Positions 1-8,368 of a stretch of DNA of 25,645 nucleotides are shown piece after piece (the first letter of the stretch is position 1; every line of letters begins with the position of its first letter). Position numbers and translations under genes: made by a program. This DNA comes from a virus. The notes under the pieces were generated by a model. The model was not told where the DNA came from. It ran no database searches and worked only from the letters and a program-made list of their open reading frames with translations. Location of the stretch: the IMG/VR virus record IMGVR_UViG_3300021963_000590, positions 1 to 25,645 of that record; one strand, given 5' to 3'.

Positions 1-243
1 GGAAGTCGAGCCGTAGAGGAAATCCCCATCGGTCGGCTTCACGTCACAGTGGTCGCCGGTCGCCGCCCCGTTCAACGTGACCTGCGAGGTGGTCGCAGCG
101 CCCGATGCGATCGAGCTCACGTTGATAGAGGAGGTAGTCCGGTAGTGGCCGTCGATCTTCGTTCCGTACACACCTCCGATCACCAGACCGGAGATGAGCG
201 TCAAAGCCCCGAATACTGCCGCGCCGCGTTTGAAGACTTGCAT
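1..243 (-). CDS. Membrane-anchored phage protein, N-terminal part (runs off left edge)
   Basis: This frame opens at the ATG at 243-241 and stays open to base 1, giving 81 codons with no stop, so the C-terminus lies outside the window. A short basic N-terminus (MQVFKRG) is followed by a hydrophobic stretch at about residues 8-27 (AAVFGALTLISGLVIGGVYG). This is a transmembrane or signal-anchor segment. The rest is Ser/Thr/Ala/Gly-rich and looks beta-structured, like small phage head-fibre or virion-surface proteins. It follows the major capsid gene by 18 bases in the same direction, so a virion role is likely, but I do not recognise the family. A non-virion membrane protein is the main alternative. 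Confidence 0.6.
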   Translation of the reverse strand, partial: MQVFKRGAAVFGALTLISGLVIGGVYGTKIDGHYRTTSSINVSSIASGAATTSQVTLNGAATGDHCDVKPTDGDFLYGSTS

Positions 244-261
244 AATGTAGCGGCTAGTGGC

Positions 262-1200
262 TTAGACGGCGCTCTTAATGAGGTAGCAGAAGTTGCTGTC
301 AAAGACGTTCTGGTCGTAGCTGTAGCGGACGCGCACGACGTTGCGGACGTGCGATTCCTCGCGGTACACGTCAACCTGCTTCGGAAGATCCGTGAGCGTG
401 AGGCCGAAGGTCGCGCGCATCAGGGAAGGCTTGGCCGAGCGGTACATGACCCAGACGTTATTCGTCCAGATATCGTCGAGATCGTCGGTCTGGCCAGCGT
501 CAGCGGAGTTGTAGACGGCTTCGCCGATCAGCACTTCCTCCAAGCGCCAGTAGTCCTTGATCCACTGCATCACCTGGCTGTCAGAGGCATTGCCGTTGGC
601 ACCGGAGTACTTGAGCTGCTCGCGGATATCCGGATGGCTCTTGAAGGCCAGCCAGGCATTGTGGGCGAACACGATCACGTTCGGACGGCGGCCACCATTC
701 GACTTCACGGAAGCGATGGCGGTGTCGATATCGTCCATCGGATCGGAATTCGTCTTGTCGCTCCACTTGTCCGTACCCGAGAGGGTGGTGTTGAGCGTGA
801 TGTTGGCGGTATTCGAGAGGTAGATGGACAAGGCCAGTTCCTGGTTGACCGAGACGTTGTCCATGGCGACCTCGGTAGCGTCGCGCTCCGGGTCATACGG
901 ATCGTCGCAGTTCTTGTACATCTCGTCAGGCACGATCTTTTCGACGGCCTTTTCGGTACAGATGTAGGTACCTTGCGACACGGAGTAGTCCACGCTGTGG
1001 GCGCGGGTACCAGGGGCGCGGTAGATGGCGCCGAGGTAGGCGCGGAGGTTTTCCTTGCCGTACTTGGCGTACTTGCCCGTCTTTTCCTTCACGGCGAGCA
1101 CCGGGAGGATCTTTTCAGCGATGTAGTCGTCATTGCGATACATCTGGGAGAAATCGGAAAGGATCTTATCGACCTTTGCGTCTCCAACACGAGGATTCAT
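262..1200 (-). CDS. Major capsid protein
   Basis: A 312-residue protein in the size range of HK97-fold major capsid proteins. The N-terminal region has a helix and extended arm (DKILSDFSQMYRNDDYIAEKILPVL) typical of the family. A central VIVFAHNAWLAFKSHPDIREQLKY segment and a C-terminal VRVRYSYDQNVFDSNFCYLI beta strand resemble the P and A domains of E/Gp5-type capsid proteins. It sits directly after the protease-scaffold and cement genes, the standard order in Mu-like and related head modules. The ATG at 1200 is preceded by an A/T-rich leader with no Shine-Dalgarno sequence, as for its neighbours. The family call is from overall pattern and context; the fold is inferred. Confidence 0.85.
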   Translation of the reverse strand: MNPRVGDAKVDKILSDFSQMYRNDDYIAEKILPVLAVKEKTGKYAKYGKENLRAYLGAIYRAPGTRAHSVDYSVSQGTYICTEKAVEKIVPDEMYKNCDDPYDPERDATEVAMDNVSVNQELALSIYLSNTANITLNTTLSGTDKWSDKTNSDPMDDIDTAIASVKSNGGRRPNVIVFAHNAWLAFKSHPDIREQLKYSGANGNASDSQVMQWIKDYWRLEEVLIGEAVYNSADAGQTDDLDDIWTNNVWVMYRSAKPSLMRATFGLTLTDLPKQVDVYREESHVRNVVRVRYSYDQNVFDSNFCYLIKSAV

Positions 1201-1225
1201 ATCAGGTGTTTATTTCTTAGGTTAA

Positions 1226-1630
1226 TTAAGAGGCGTCGGCACCTTCGACTTCACCATGGCAGACGATAGCGGCAATCAAGTCGCCGGAATCACCAGAGGA
1301 GAGAGCCTTGGCGACAAAGTCGTAGCCAGCGGTAGCGGCCTTGACCAAGTAGCCGGAAGAGTCGGGCGTGAGGAAGTCCATGGCGGCAACCGAGCCACCG
1401 AGCTTGACGAGCGAGACGCCACCGACGCGGACGGTACCGGCAGTGACTTTCGAGGAGCCGTTAGGGGCGCCCTGCAAGATACCAACGGACTTTTCATGGG
1501 CACCGGAGATGACGGCCTGTTCGGACGTGTTGATCTTCACGGCGCAATACTGCTTGGCGGAAAGGTCGGTAGCGACTTCACAGGTGATGTCGCAAGCGCC
1601 TGCCTCAGTATAGAATTGGAGGTCGGACAT
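1226..1630 (-). CDS. Capsid cement/decoration protein (DUF2190-like)
   Basis: A 134-residue small beta-rich protein. It has the features of head-decoration (capsid cement) proteins: alternating hydrophobic strands, a KSVGILQGAPNGSSKVTAGTVRVGG segment that resembles the conserved core of DUF2190 proteins, and a C-terminal half ending in IAAIVCHGEVEGADAS. Cement proteins of this kind stabilise the expanded capsid at three-fold sites. It lies between the protease-scaffold gene (19 bases upstream) and the major capsid gene (25 bases downstream), which is the expected place. The leader carries the 12-base sequence CTAACTAACAAG, also found before the putative internal scaffold start. No SD sequence is visible. 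Confidence 0.75.
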   Translation of the reverse strand: MSDLQFYTEAGACDITCEVATDLSAKQYCAVKINTSEQAVISGAHEKSVGILQGAPNGSSKVTAGTVRVGGVSLVKLGGSVAAMDFLTPDSSGYLVKAATAGYDFVAKALSSGDSGDLIAAIVCHGEVEGADAS

Positions 1631-1649
1631 AATCGTTATTTTTTGCTTG

Positions 1650-2264
1650 TTAGTTAGAGAGTTCCTTCATCGCCATCTTCTGAGCTTCGGTGATGTTGGC
1701 CGCCTTCTTTTCGGCGAGCAATTCGTGCGAGCGCTTCACGATGGCCTCCTGCTTCTGTTCCTCGGAAAGCTGCGTCTTCTTGAGCTCGTCAGCGTTCACG
1801 GCCTTCCCCTTTTCGCCGAACTCGACATGCGAATTCTTGGACATGAGGGAGAGGAACGCGGCGCGCTGCGTCTCGTTGAGGGAGAGCATGAACTTCACGG
1901 CTTCCTCCTTGGCGTCAGGGCGGAAACCCGCAGGACGCTTTTCGGAGAGCATGAGATTCGTCTCGACGACCTCGGAAAGCTCAACCTTCTCGTACTTTTC
2001 CTTGAGGGCGAGATGCTCGGCCAAGGAAACAGTGCCTTTCGTCGCTTCCGCGAGCTTGGCTTCTTCGGCCTGCTTCGCTTCTTCGGCGGCCTTGGCGTCG
2101 GCGGCGGCCTGTTCGGCCTGCTTCTTCTCAAGGTCTTCCACGTCCGCCTTCATGGCTTCCTGGTCTTCGGCGGATGCCTCGGACAAGAGCGTGCGGGCGA
2201 ACTTGGTATCGGATTCGCTCAGCTTGGAGCGACCCTTCAAGTCTTCAATCAGCTTCTTGAGCAT
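1650..2264 (-). CDS. Putative scaffold protein from an internal start inside the protease gene
   Basis: Inside the protease-scaffold frame, the ATG at 2264-2262 (codon 215) falls exactly where the protease domain ends and the coiled-coil scaffold begins. The six bases before it follow CTAACTAACAAG, a 12-base string that also precedes the cement gene start at a distance of 15 bases. Starting here gives a 204-residue MLKKLIEDLKG... protein. Nested scaffold genes in the same frame are well known (lambda Nu3 within C, Mu Z within I). The internal start is inference from position and the repeated leader; no SD sequence supports it. Confidence 0.45.
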   Translation of the reverse strand: MLKKLIEDLKGRSKLSESDTKFARTLLSEASAEDQEAMKADVEDLEKKQAEQAAADAKAAEEAKQAEEAKLAEATKGTVSLAEHLALKEKYEKVELSEVVETNLMLSEKRPAGFRPDAKEEAVKFMLSLNETQRAAFLSLMSKNSHVEFGEKGKAVNADELKKTQLSEEQKQEAIVKRSHELLAEKKAANITEAQKMAMKELSN

Positions 2265-2906
2265 AATTGTCTTGTTAGTTAGTAAGTCGATTTCCTGTTC
2301 TGACAGGGTGATCGGTTTTTGTTTCTTGAGCGCCGGGGTATTCGTCAGCGCTGCGCCGATGAATACGTTTGGCGTCATCGCGCCCGTGTCGGCGTCCGGG
2401 TAGTCGAAGGCGAACTCGGCGGATACGAACTTGTAGAGCTTCTTGGTCAGCTTCTCGATGCCGAGCTCAGTCCATTCGACCATGCCCAGCAACTGCTCAC
2501 CGCTCACCCTCAAGGTCTTGATCCATCCAGCGGCCTCTCCCTCGCGGTAGTGGCCTAGATTCACCTGCAATTCCGTACCGTACACGTCGTCCTGGAAGTT
2601 GCGGACAAAGTCCTCAAGCATCGTAGGGGTGATGTCGAGCCCACGGTCGCGGATCGTGCCGACCCGCAACATCTCGATCTCACTCTTCTTCGATCCCTCG
2701 GAGAGCTCGACGGTCGAGGTGAACTCGAACCGCTCGCCCATCTTCATCTGCTTGCAACGTGAGATGGCGACCGCGATGGCTTTACCGTCGTCCATCCCTT
2801 CTTTCTTCAAGGCATTGAAGATGTCCAGGCACTTCGTTTTTTGCTTCGCCGCCATTCCCTTCACTCCAGGAAACGACTTTTCGAAGTCAGCGACGGATTT
2901 ATACAT
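1650..2906 (-). CDS. Prohead protease fused to scaffold (Mu gpI-like)
   Basis: A 418-residue protein with three parts. Residues 1-50 carry a helical segment (FNALKKEGMDDGKAIAVAISRCK) like the ChaB/Mu-I N-terminal region. Residues 60-200 match the Mu-I/DUF2213 protease type, with ITPTMLEDFVRNFQDDVYG, LQVNLGHYREGEAAGWI and the GAALTNTPAL motif near residue 190. From about residue 215 the protein is an Ala/Glu/Lys-rich coiled coil (QAEQAAADAKAAEEAKQAEEAK in two adjacent pieces), typical of a scaffold. In this family the protease cleaves the scaffold and itself during head maturation. It sits four bases after the HeH-domain gene and just before the cement and capsid genes. An internal start could make a separate scaffold; see the next entry. 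Confidence 0.8.
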   Translation of the reverse strand: MYKSVADFEKSFPGVKGMAAKQKTKCLDIFNALKKEGMDDGKAIAVAISRCKQMKMGERFEFTSTVELSEGSKKSEIEMLRVGTIRDRGLDITPTMLEDFVRNFQDDVYGTELQVNLGHYREGEAAGWIKTLRVSGEQLLGMVEWTELGIEKLTKKLYKFVSAEFAFDYPDADTGAMTPNVFIGAALTNTPALKKQKPITLSEQEIDLLTNKTIMLKKLIEDLKGRSKLSESDTKFARTLLSEASAEDQEAMKADVEDLEKKQAEQAAADAKAAEEAKQAEEAKLAEATKGTVSLAEHLALKEKYEKVELSEVVETNLMLSEKRPAGFRPDAKEEAVKFMLSLNETQRAAFLSLMSKNSHVEFGEKGKAVNADELKKTQLSEEQKQEAIVKRSHELLAEKKAANITEAQKMAMKELSN

Positions 2907-2911
2907 AGCGT

Positions 2912-3484
2912 TTAGGCCACCTCGTCGCCTTCCTCACCTTCGCCATCCTCATCCTCGGAGCCTTCCTCAGATTCCTCATCGGATTCGTCTTCGGATTCGT
3001 CTTCGGATTCCTCATCCCCTGCGCTTTCATCTTGCGACGGCGCGACCGGAGCGATGCTCGAGCCGTCCGCGGCAGTAACAAAGCCATTCTGGATGAACAA
3101 GGACAGCGTATCCACGTCAAGTGTAACATGCTCGCCCTTCTTGTAGGTCGTGCCGTTGTGCTTGACGTTCAGCGCCATCACCACGCCGCCCTCGGCAGAT
3201 CCGGACTTCGCGGCCTCGATCACCTGTTCGGCGGTCTTGCCCGGAAGCGTCACGAACCCGTTGGAGAGGAATTCGGCGAGCGTCGCCTCGTCGAGACTGA
3301 CGCTTTCGCCCTTCTTGTAGCGGACGCCATTGTGCTTGACGTCAACGGCCATGACGTAGCCAGAGGCACCCACGACCTCGCCTTCCTTCGCATCCAACAT
3401 GGCCTTGAGCTCCTTGTTGGTGAGGTTTTCGTCGGCAACGATGCCGCGAGCCTTCAACTCTTCGATCAGTTCTTTCTTGGTCAT
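2912..3484 (-). CDS. HeH-domain protein with tandem repeats and acidic tail
   Basis: A 190-residue protein. Residues 1-32 (MTKKELIEELKARGI..LTNKELKAML) form a HeH/LEM-type helix-extended-helix motif. Two diverged copies of a beta-rich unit of about 40 residues follow: VMAVDVKHNGVRYKKGE...LSNGFVTL and VMALNVKHNGTTYKKGE...IQNGFVTA. The final 40 residues are almost entirely Glu, Asp, Ser and Gly. Proteins with HeH units occur in phage head modules, often next to portal or MuF genes, but their role is not settled. The acidic tail might bind a basic partner or mimic DNA; that is inference. It lies 14 bases after the MuF-like gene and four before the protease. Confidence 0.65.
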   Translation of the reverse strand: MTKKELIEELKARGIVADENLTNKELKAMLDAKEGEVVGASGYVMAVDVKHNGVRYKKGESVSLDEATLAEFLSNGFVTLPGKTAEQVIEAAKSGSAEGGVVMALNVKHNGTTYKKGEHVTLDVDTLSLFIQNGFVTAADGSSIAPVAPSQDESAGDEESEDESEDESDEESEEGSEDEDGEGEEGDEVA

Positions 3485-3498
3485 AATAAAGTGGTTAT

Positions 3499-4992
3499 TT
3501 AGTTTTCCAGCTTGCGCCGGATGGCGTCCTGCGCCTCCTTGCCGGATTCCGCGACAGGCCGCTTGAGCTGCTTGTACGCGTTCACGACCGGCCTTCCGTC
3601 TACGGTGTCGAAGCTATCCTGGATAGACTTCGGGATTCCCGTGACTTCCGGCTGCTCGTCATCTTCGGCAAAGATAGGCACCCACAGCCCGCGACAATGC
3701 GAGTGGACGATGTCGAGACGAGCCATAGGATCGTCCGGCTTCACCACACGCTCATCGAGAGCAAGGCACATGGCGCACGTCCGCGCATCGAGCACTTCCG
3801 ACCGTTGGAAGGCGACGATACGGGATACGTTGTCAAACATAACGGACGCCCGGCCGCGATTGATATATTGGCCTACGACCGTTCCTGACGTGTTAATGAT
3901 AGCACGGGAAGCCTCATCGCTTACACGGCTGCGCACGCTCGAAACGATGGCCGACACGGCCGCCCCGGCGGCAAGCCCGTCGAGGATCGCACCCTTGGTC
4001 ACGTTCTCAAGGTTATCGGCATACGCATCGGCGATCAGCTTGGAATCCGTGTTCATGATCTGCGTGATCTCGAGCGGAGTGCCTGGACGCCCCAGCTTCA
4101 ATTCCGTCGCCGCCATGTCCTTGCCGAAGTCAAAGGACTTCTTGACGTATTTGTTCAGGATGGCGCGGATATCCGTCCGGAACATGAAAAGGATGGCCGC
4201 GATGGCAAGGATGTCCCCTGCGTCCAGCTTCTTTTTCGTCTGTTGCGCGACGCGGTCGATCTCCGGACGCGTGACGGCCATGATTTCCTCCTCCATTCCC
4301 GTCTGGATGGTGTTCATCTCGCCATTGAGCGTCTCGAAATCGATCCGGCGTTCCTGCATGGACAGCTTGCGCGTCATCGGCTTGAACGGAACCTCGGAAA
4401 GATGCTCGTAATGGCACACTTCCTTGAAGTCGAACGCCTTGGAGCGCTTCACCGCGATTCCCGTCTGAGCCACCTTGCGCCATTCGCCAAGGTTTTTCTC
4501 AAGGCTCGCCTTGTTCGCCATCGCCCGCTCAAGGCGGGATTGCAAGCGCGCCTTCCGGTCAGGGTCATCCGTGCTCACCAGCATGTCGGTGATCTTGGAC
4601 ACCAGGCCGTTGTACCGAGAGATGCGAGCCTCGCCCTTCGCAATGTTCGCGGCGGCGTCCGCCTTCGCCTTCTTACCTCCCGCTTCCTTCTTGATGGCTT
4701 CCAGCGTCTTGCGCGTGGTCTTCATCTTGGAATCCAGCTCTTTCAGGCGTTTCTTGGCCTTTGCCTTTTCCTTGATCCCCATCTTCTTCCCCTTGGCCTT
4801 CACTTCCTCGCGGATCTGGTCGCGCTCGGCCTTCGCTTCCTCGTACTCGACGCGCTTGGCGACGAAATTATCCATGTACGCCGAACCGGCGCTTGTCCGA
4901 TTGGATGCGCCGGAATCGTCACCAAATCCCTTTTTGAGAGCCTCGGAGATCTTCTTTTTCGTCTCCTCGCTCATCGGCTTCTTGGTAGGCAT
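3499..4992 (-). CDS. MuF/SPP1 gp7-like head morphogenesis protein
   Basis: A 497-residue protein. The C-terminal third has the MuF-type core: VGQYINRGRASVMF, AFQRSEVLDARTCAMCLALDERVV and IVHSHCRGLWVPI. The CAMC and HSHC pairs probably form a small zinc site. Before it lies a long charged coiled-coil region (residues about 45-180). The first 20 residues (PMSEETKKKISEALKKG) closely resemble the NUMOD3 DNA-binding motif of homing endonucleases, which is unusual here. MuF proteins are minor capsid proteins ejected with or near the portal and needed for head assembly. The gene follows the portal by five bases, the normal order. The ATG at 4992 is preceded by the portal stop and CCTGT, without an SD sequence. 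Confidence 0.85.
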   Translation of the reverse strand: MPTKKPMSEETKKKISEALKKGFGDDSGASNRTSAGSAYMDNFVAKRVEYEEAKAERDQIREEVKAKGKKMGIKEKAKAKKRLKELDSKMKTTRKTLEAIKKEAGGKKAKADAAANIAKGEARISRYNGLVSKITDMLVSTDDPDRKARLQSRLERAMANKASLEKNLGEWRKVAQTGIAVKRSKAFDFKEVCHYEHLSEVPFKPMTRKLSMQERRIDFETLNGEMNTIQTGMEEEIMAVTRPEIDRVAQQTKKKLDAGDILAIAAILFMFRTDIRAILNKYVKKSFDFGKDMAATELKLGRPGTPLEITQIMNTDSKLIADAYADNLENVTKGAILDGLAAGAAVSAIVSSVRSRVSDEASRAIINTSGTVVGQYINRGRASVMFDNVSRIVAFQRSEVLDARTCAMCLALDERVVKPDDPMARLDIVHSHCRGLWVPIFAEDDEQPEVTGIPKSIQDSFDTVDGRPVVNAYKQLKRPVAESGKEAQDAIRRKLEN

Positions 4993-4997
4993 ACAGG

Positions 4998-6431
4998 TTA
5001 TTCGGCTTCGGCAGGGTCGGCCGCCTCCTCATCGGCGTCATCCTCCATCCCGGCAGGCTCCTCGACCGCATCGTCTTCGGGGAGATTCATGCCGTCCCCG
5101 GAATCCATCGGCAGGCTTCCCGCGCTTTCGAGCTCGGCCAGCTCGCCCTCGATGTCCTTTTCATCCATCATCTCGATATCCTTATCCGTCAGCTTCGGCA
5201 GGCCAAACGTCTCATGGACGTATTGGATAAGGCGGGCATTCACCTTGACCAGCCCTGCGGAAGTCAGGGAGCTGAGCGCACCGCTGAATTCCTGGTAGTC
5301 GATATCGCCGATAGGGGCGAATTCAAGGTACGGATAGTTTTCCTGTTCGCCGAAATTGATATCGACCATCGGCTTGATCACCTGGTTGGTGATCTGCTCC
5401 TTGAGGTAGCAGGCGACGTCCTCGAGCGCCTTGAGGAAGAAAGAAGACTGATCCTTGGAAAGCGCATAGCTTCCCGTCCCATCCGTCCCAAGGCCGATAA
5501 AGGAGGCCAGGATGGACATCAGGATCTGCTTGCTGTGGTGTTCGATTGCCGCCTCGATGGCCGAAGTCTGCGGATTGCCGCTCGGCGTCAGGATCTCCAG
5601 CTTGTAGTCCTTGTTCGGGAGCACGACAAAGCCCTGCTCGTTCGAGCGCACATTGCCGCCCCATTCCTCCGCCTTGCTCTTTTCCGCCTCGCCAGCGCCG
5701 TCGCCAAGGGTGACGACGGGGATGCCGACGCCCCAGCGCTCGGCCGCGATGCCCTGGATCTTATAGAGCATCTGCTTGATCTGGTAATGCTTCCATCCGG
5801 CACGCAACACGGATTGCCCGGTCACGTCGTCGCCTTCCTTGTCGAACGTCAGGATCAATAGCTTGTCTTCCGGGATCTCGACGGTCGCCTTCGGGAATTC
5901 GTCGGTCGTGATCTGCTGGACGATGCCGCGACCTCCCGTGGAGATGCGCCACTTCAAGATGGAGTGCGGGATGCGCGGGGCAAGGTCTTTGATGACGATG
6001 TATTTCCCCTTCTTTTCCCAGACGATCTCGAAGCAGTAATGGCCGAAGTCGAGGAACGCCAAAGCCTCGCGCAAGAACTCCTTCCATGTGCGCTTCATCC
6101 CGAAAAGGCTCTTTTCCACCATCAGGCGGATCTCCTCATCCTTCGGCTTCGTCCCGTCGGTCTTCACCGTCCAACCCGTGGCGAGCAACGGAGCCTTGAG
6201 CGCACGCAACGTGCCTTTGCACGTCCCGTCGCCACGACGCATCTCCTCGACGGAATCGACGCGCTTCCGATTCGTCCAATCGCTGTTGTATTCCTCGTAA
6301 AAATAACCGCCTTGGCGTTTCGTACCGGAATCGCCAAGCGTGGTCTTCAAGTTGTCGATGACGGCCTTCTTGTCGGAAGGCGATGCGCCGACCTTCACCT
6401 GTCCGTCGTTCATTGTTGGTATAGAGGCCAT
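4998..6431 (-). CDS. Portal protein, Mu gp29-like (DUF935 family)
   Basis: A 477-residue protein of the Mu gp29-type portal family. Evidence includes VEEMRRGDGTCKGTLRALKAPLLATGW near the N-terminus, WKEFLREALAFLDFGHYCFEIVW, LAPRIPHSILKWRI, and the central GNPQTSAIEAAIEHHSKQILMSILASFIGLG segment. The C-terminus is acidic (EEPAGMEDDADEEAADPAEAE in pieces). The portal forms the dodecameric DNA channel at one capsid vertex and binds the terminase. It sits between the large terminase (17 bases upstream) and MuF gene, as expected. The ATG at 6431 has the A-rich leader AAACTAAACT and no SD sequence. Confidence 0.88.
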   Translation of the reverse strand: MASIPTMNDGQVKVGASPSDKKAVIDNLKTTLGDSGTKRQGGYFYEEYNSDWTNRKRVDSVEEMRRGDGTCKGTLRALKAPLLATGWTVKTDGTKPKDEEIRLMVEKSLFGMKRTWKEFLREALAFLDFGHYCFEIVWEKKGKYIVIKDLAPRIPHSILKWRISTGGRGIVQQITTDEFPKATVEIPEDKLLILTFDKEGDDVTGQSVLRAGWKHYQIKQMLYKIQGIAAERWGVGIPVVTLGDGAGEAEKSKAEEWGGNVRSNEQGFVVLPNKDYKLEILTPSGNPQTSAIEAAIEHHSKQILMSILASFIGLGTDGTGSYALSKDQSSFFLKALEDVACYLKEQITNQVIKPMVDINFGEQENYPYLEFAPIGDIDYQEFSGALSSLTSAGLVKVNARLIQYVHETFGLPKLTDKDIEMMDEKDIEGELAELESAGSLPMDSGDGMNLPEDDAVEEPAGMEDDADEEAADPAEAE

Positions 6432-6447
6432 AGTTTAGTTTGGAGGG

Positions 6448-8001
6448 TCACCATTTTTTCGTCATCAGGTTTCCCGTGATGGTCGTATTGTACCCTGTTT
6501 TCTGCACGGGCTGTAGGACTTTTTTCTTTTTGATCTCGCGCCCGCTCAATTCCAGGGCTCCGACGACGGAGTCCGCGCGGTCGTCATGGTCGGCATCGTC
6601 GCCCACCGTGAAGCGCAACTGGCGCACCAATTCCTCCATCTCGCGGCGTAGGTGGATCTCCCCGCGTTCGAAGTCAGGCTCGTATATCTCAAGGCGCGCG
6701 ATCTTGTCCTTTCCGTTCGGCGAATGAGCCAATAGCGGCATGTTGCGGTCGCTCTCATCGATGTACCCGGCATCCCCCGGCTTCGCGTCCGGAGGGTTGA
6801 GGTTGATCTTCCGGGCTTTCCAATCCTTGAGGGTCTGGAACACGGCCGTCTGGTTGAGCACCTTTTCCACCCCGACGACACGCACGATGGACTTATGGCG
6901 CAACCACATGCGTACGACCTCGCGCGCCTGATCCATTTGCCCCATCCGTCCCGCGACCTGCTCGAAGACGTAACGGTGAAAGCCGCCCTTTTGCCGATAC
7001 AGGGCGGTGATCGCAAATTCGTCCGCTTGGGCGCTTTCTCCCGCCTGCGGGTCGATGTAGACGACGCACTCGTACGCGAACTTGGGGTCGAGGCTAGAAA
7101 AGTAGCTCTTTTCCAGCCAGACCTCCTTGATCTTTTCTTCATCCTCGGCGCTCGGGTTGTTCATAAGTTCGCGGTTAAAGGCACGGGTACCGATCTTTTC
7201 CCTGATCTCGTTCAGCCGTTCCGTCCCGAACCGCGCAGGCCAGATCGGCTTCCCGTCCTCGATGGCGCGCCGGAAGATGCCCCCATGCTTCTTGAAGAAG
7301 GCGAGGACTTCGCACTGCTCATGGATGTTCGTCCCGATCATCTTGATGAACCCGCGATCCGGATCCATGGAAGGAAAGACCACGTTGTACAGCCAATCGT
7401 GGAACTTGGCACGCTGTTTCGGGTTCCGCACCTGCTCATCGTCTTCGGCGTCGTCAACGACGGCCTTGGTCGGACGCTTGCCCTTAACGTTCACGCCACG
7501 TCCCTTGCGGCGACCACGGGCAAGGCAATTTACCCCGTTCGTCGTCTCAAAATGCCGGTTATTCCATTTGCGGCCACGGATGCGCTGATCAGGCACCAGA
7601 TTCCCATAGACGTAGCGCAAAAGGACGTTGCTCTCCAGCTCGGACTTGATGCTCTCGAAATGCGTACCGGCGTCCCCCATGGTCGCGCCGATGTATAAAA
7701 TCACGTCTTCCAGGCCATACACGCAGTCATGCACGGTATCGATCTTTTCCCAGGTGGTCTTGGCAAATCCGCGAGGAAAGATGATCGCCCCGTTCTTGCG
7801 CTTCCCGATCTCCAGCGTCAGGTCGATATGGCACTCCGGGACGTCGTCACTGCCCTTGATGAGATGAGGAAAGAAATACCGCCCGAAGATATGCAAATTC
7901 TTCTTCTTACGCAGGGAGCGGATTATAAAAGCAGGCTGATCCGCTAGCTTGGTCGCCTTCAAATCAGCCTTCCATTCCTCGTAGGTAAAAAGATGCGGCA
8001 T
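6448..8001 (-). CDS. terL: Terminase large subunit
   Basis: A 517-residue DNA-packaging motor. The Walker A-like loop is IIFPRGFAKTT at residues 74-83, and Walker B is KAVVDDAED at about 179-187. The C-terminal nuclease half has VVYIDPQAG with the first acidic residue at about 317, and DDRADSVVGALEL near residue 480 carrying further acidic ligands. Length and motif order are typical. It translocates DNA into the prohead through the portal and cuts concatemers. The start lies two bases after the small terminase stop. The motif FPRGFAKTT is a non-classical Walker A, common in phage terminases. Confidence 0.92.
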   Translation of the reverse strand: MPHLFTYEEWKADLKATKLADQPAFIIRSLRKKKNLHIFGRYFFPHLIKGSDDVPECHIDLTLEIGKRKNGAIIFPRGFAKTTWEKIDTVHDCVYGLEDVILYIGATMGDAGTHFESIKSELESNVLLRYVYGNLVPDQRIRGRKWNNRHFETTNGVNCLARGRRKGRGVNVKGKRPTKAVVDDAEDDEQVRNPKQRAKFHDWLYNVVFPSMDPDRGFIKMIGTNIHEQCEVLAFFKKHGGIFRRAIEDGKPIWPARFGTERLNEIREKIGTRAFNRELMNNPSAEDEEKIKEVWLEKSYFSSLDPKFAYECVVYIDPQAGESAQADEFAITALYRQKGGFHRYVFEQVAGRMGQMDQAREVVRMWLRHKSIVRVVGVEKVLNQTAVFQTLKDWKARKINLNPPDAKPGDAGYIDESDRNMPLLAHSPNGKDKIARLEIYEPDFERGEIHLRREMEELVRQLRFTVGDDADHDDRADSVVGALELSGREIKKKKVLQPVQKTGYNTTITGNLMTKKW

Positions 8002-8003
8002 GG

Positions 8004-8348
8004 CTATTCGTCGTCTTCCTCGTACTTCTTGGCGCGTTTCTCGGCTTCCCCGACGAGGTTGATCTGTATGTCGTTTCCGGTCGGCGAGATCATCATGGAA
8101 ATGTCCGGCAGGATCTTGTTGGCAAAGATGCCAAGCACGCGGTCGGACTTACCCGCCAAAGCCTTGTAGAGAAAGATATCGCGCACGCTGTACACGCCGG
8201 ACGCGATCTTCTTCCCTAGCTCCTCAAGGGCGGTCGGGTTGTCCCACACGCCCTTATGCCATTGGGCATCGAGAAACTCCTCGTAGGCCGACTTGCGGCC
8301 TCCGCCTCGATTGCCCTTGGCGTGTTGATTGCCTTTTTTAGCTCCCAT
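8004..8348 (-). CDS. Terminase small subunit (probable)
   Basis: A 114-residue protein beginning MGAKKGNQHAKGNRGGGRKSAY, the basic glycine-rich N-terminus seen in many small terminases. A helical centre follows (YEEFLDAQWHKGVWDNPTALEELGKKIASG) and then an acidic C-terminal end (EKRAKKYEEDDE). It probably binds the packaging start site and recruits the large subunit. I chose the ATG at 8348 because the basic motif begins there; a longer reading from a TTG at 8372 adds eight residues and overlaps the previous gene. The position directly before terL supports the call. Confidence 0.75.
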   Translation of the reverse strand: MGAKKGNQHAKGNRGGGRKSAYEEFLDAQWHKGVWDNPTALEELGKKIASGVYSVRDIFLYKALAGKSDRVLGIFANKILPDISMMISPTGNDIQINLVGEAEKRAKKYEEDDE

Positions 8349-8368
8349 ATGTTTTGTGAATAGACACT

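Noticed and set aside
49-1269. A 406-codon plus-strand frame opposite the capsid gene
   Set aside because: It is the antisense of the well-supported major capsid gene and its translation is Val/Asp/His/Arg-rich, typical of a shadow frame in GC-rich DNA.
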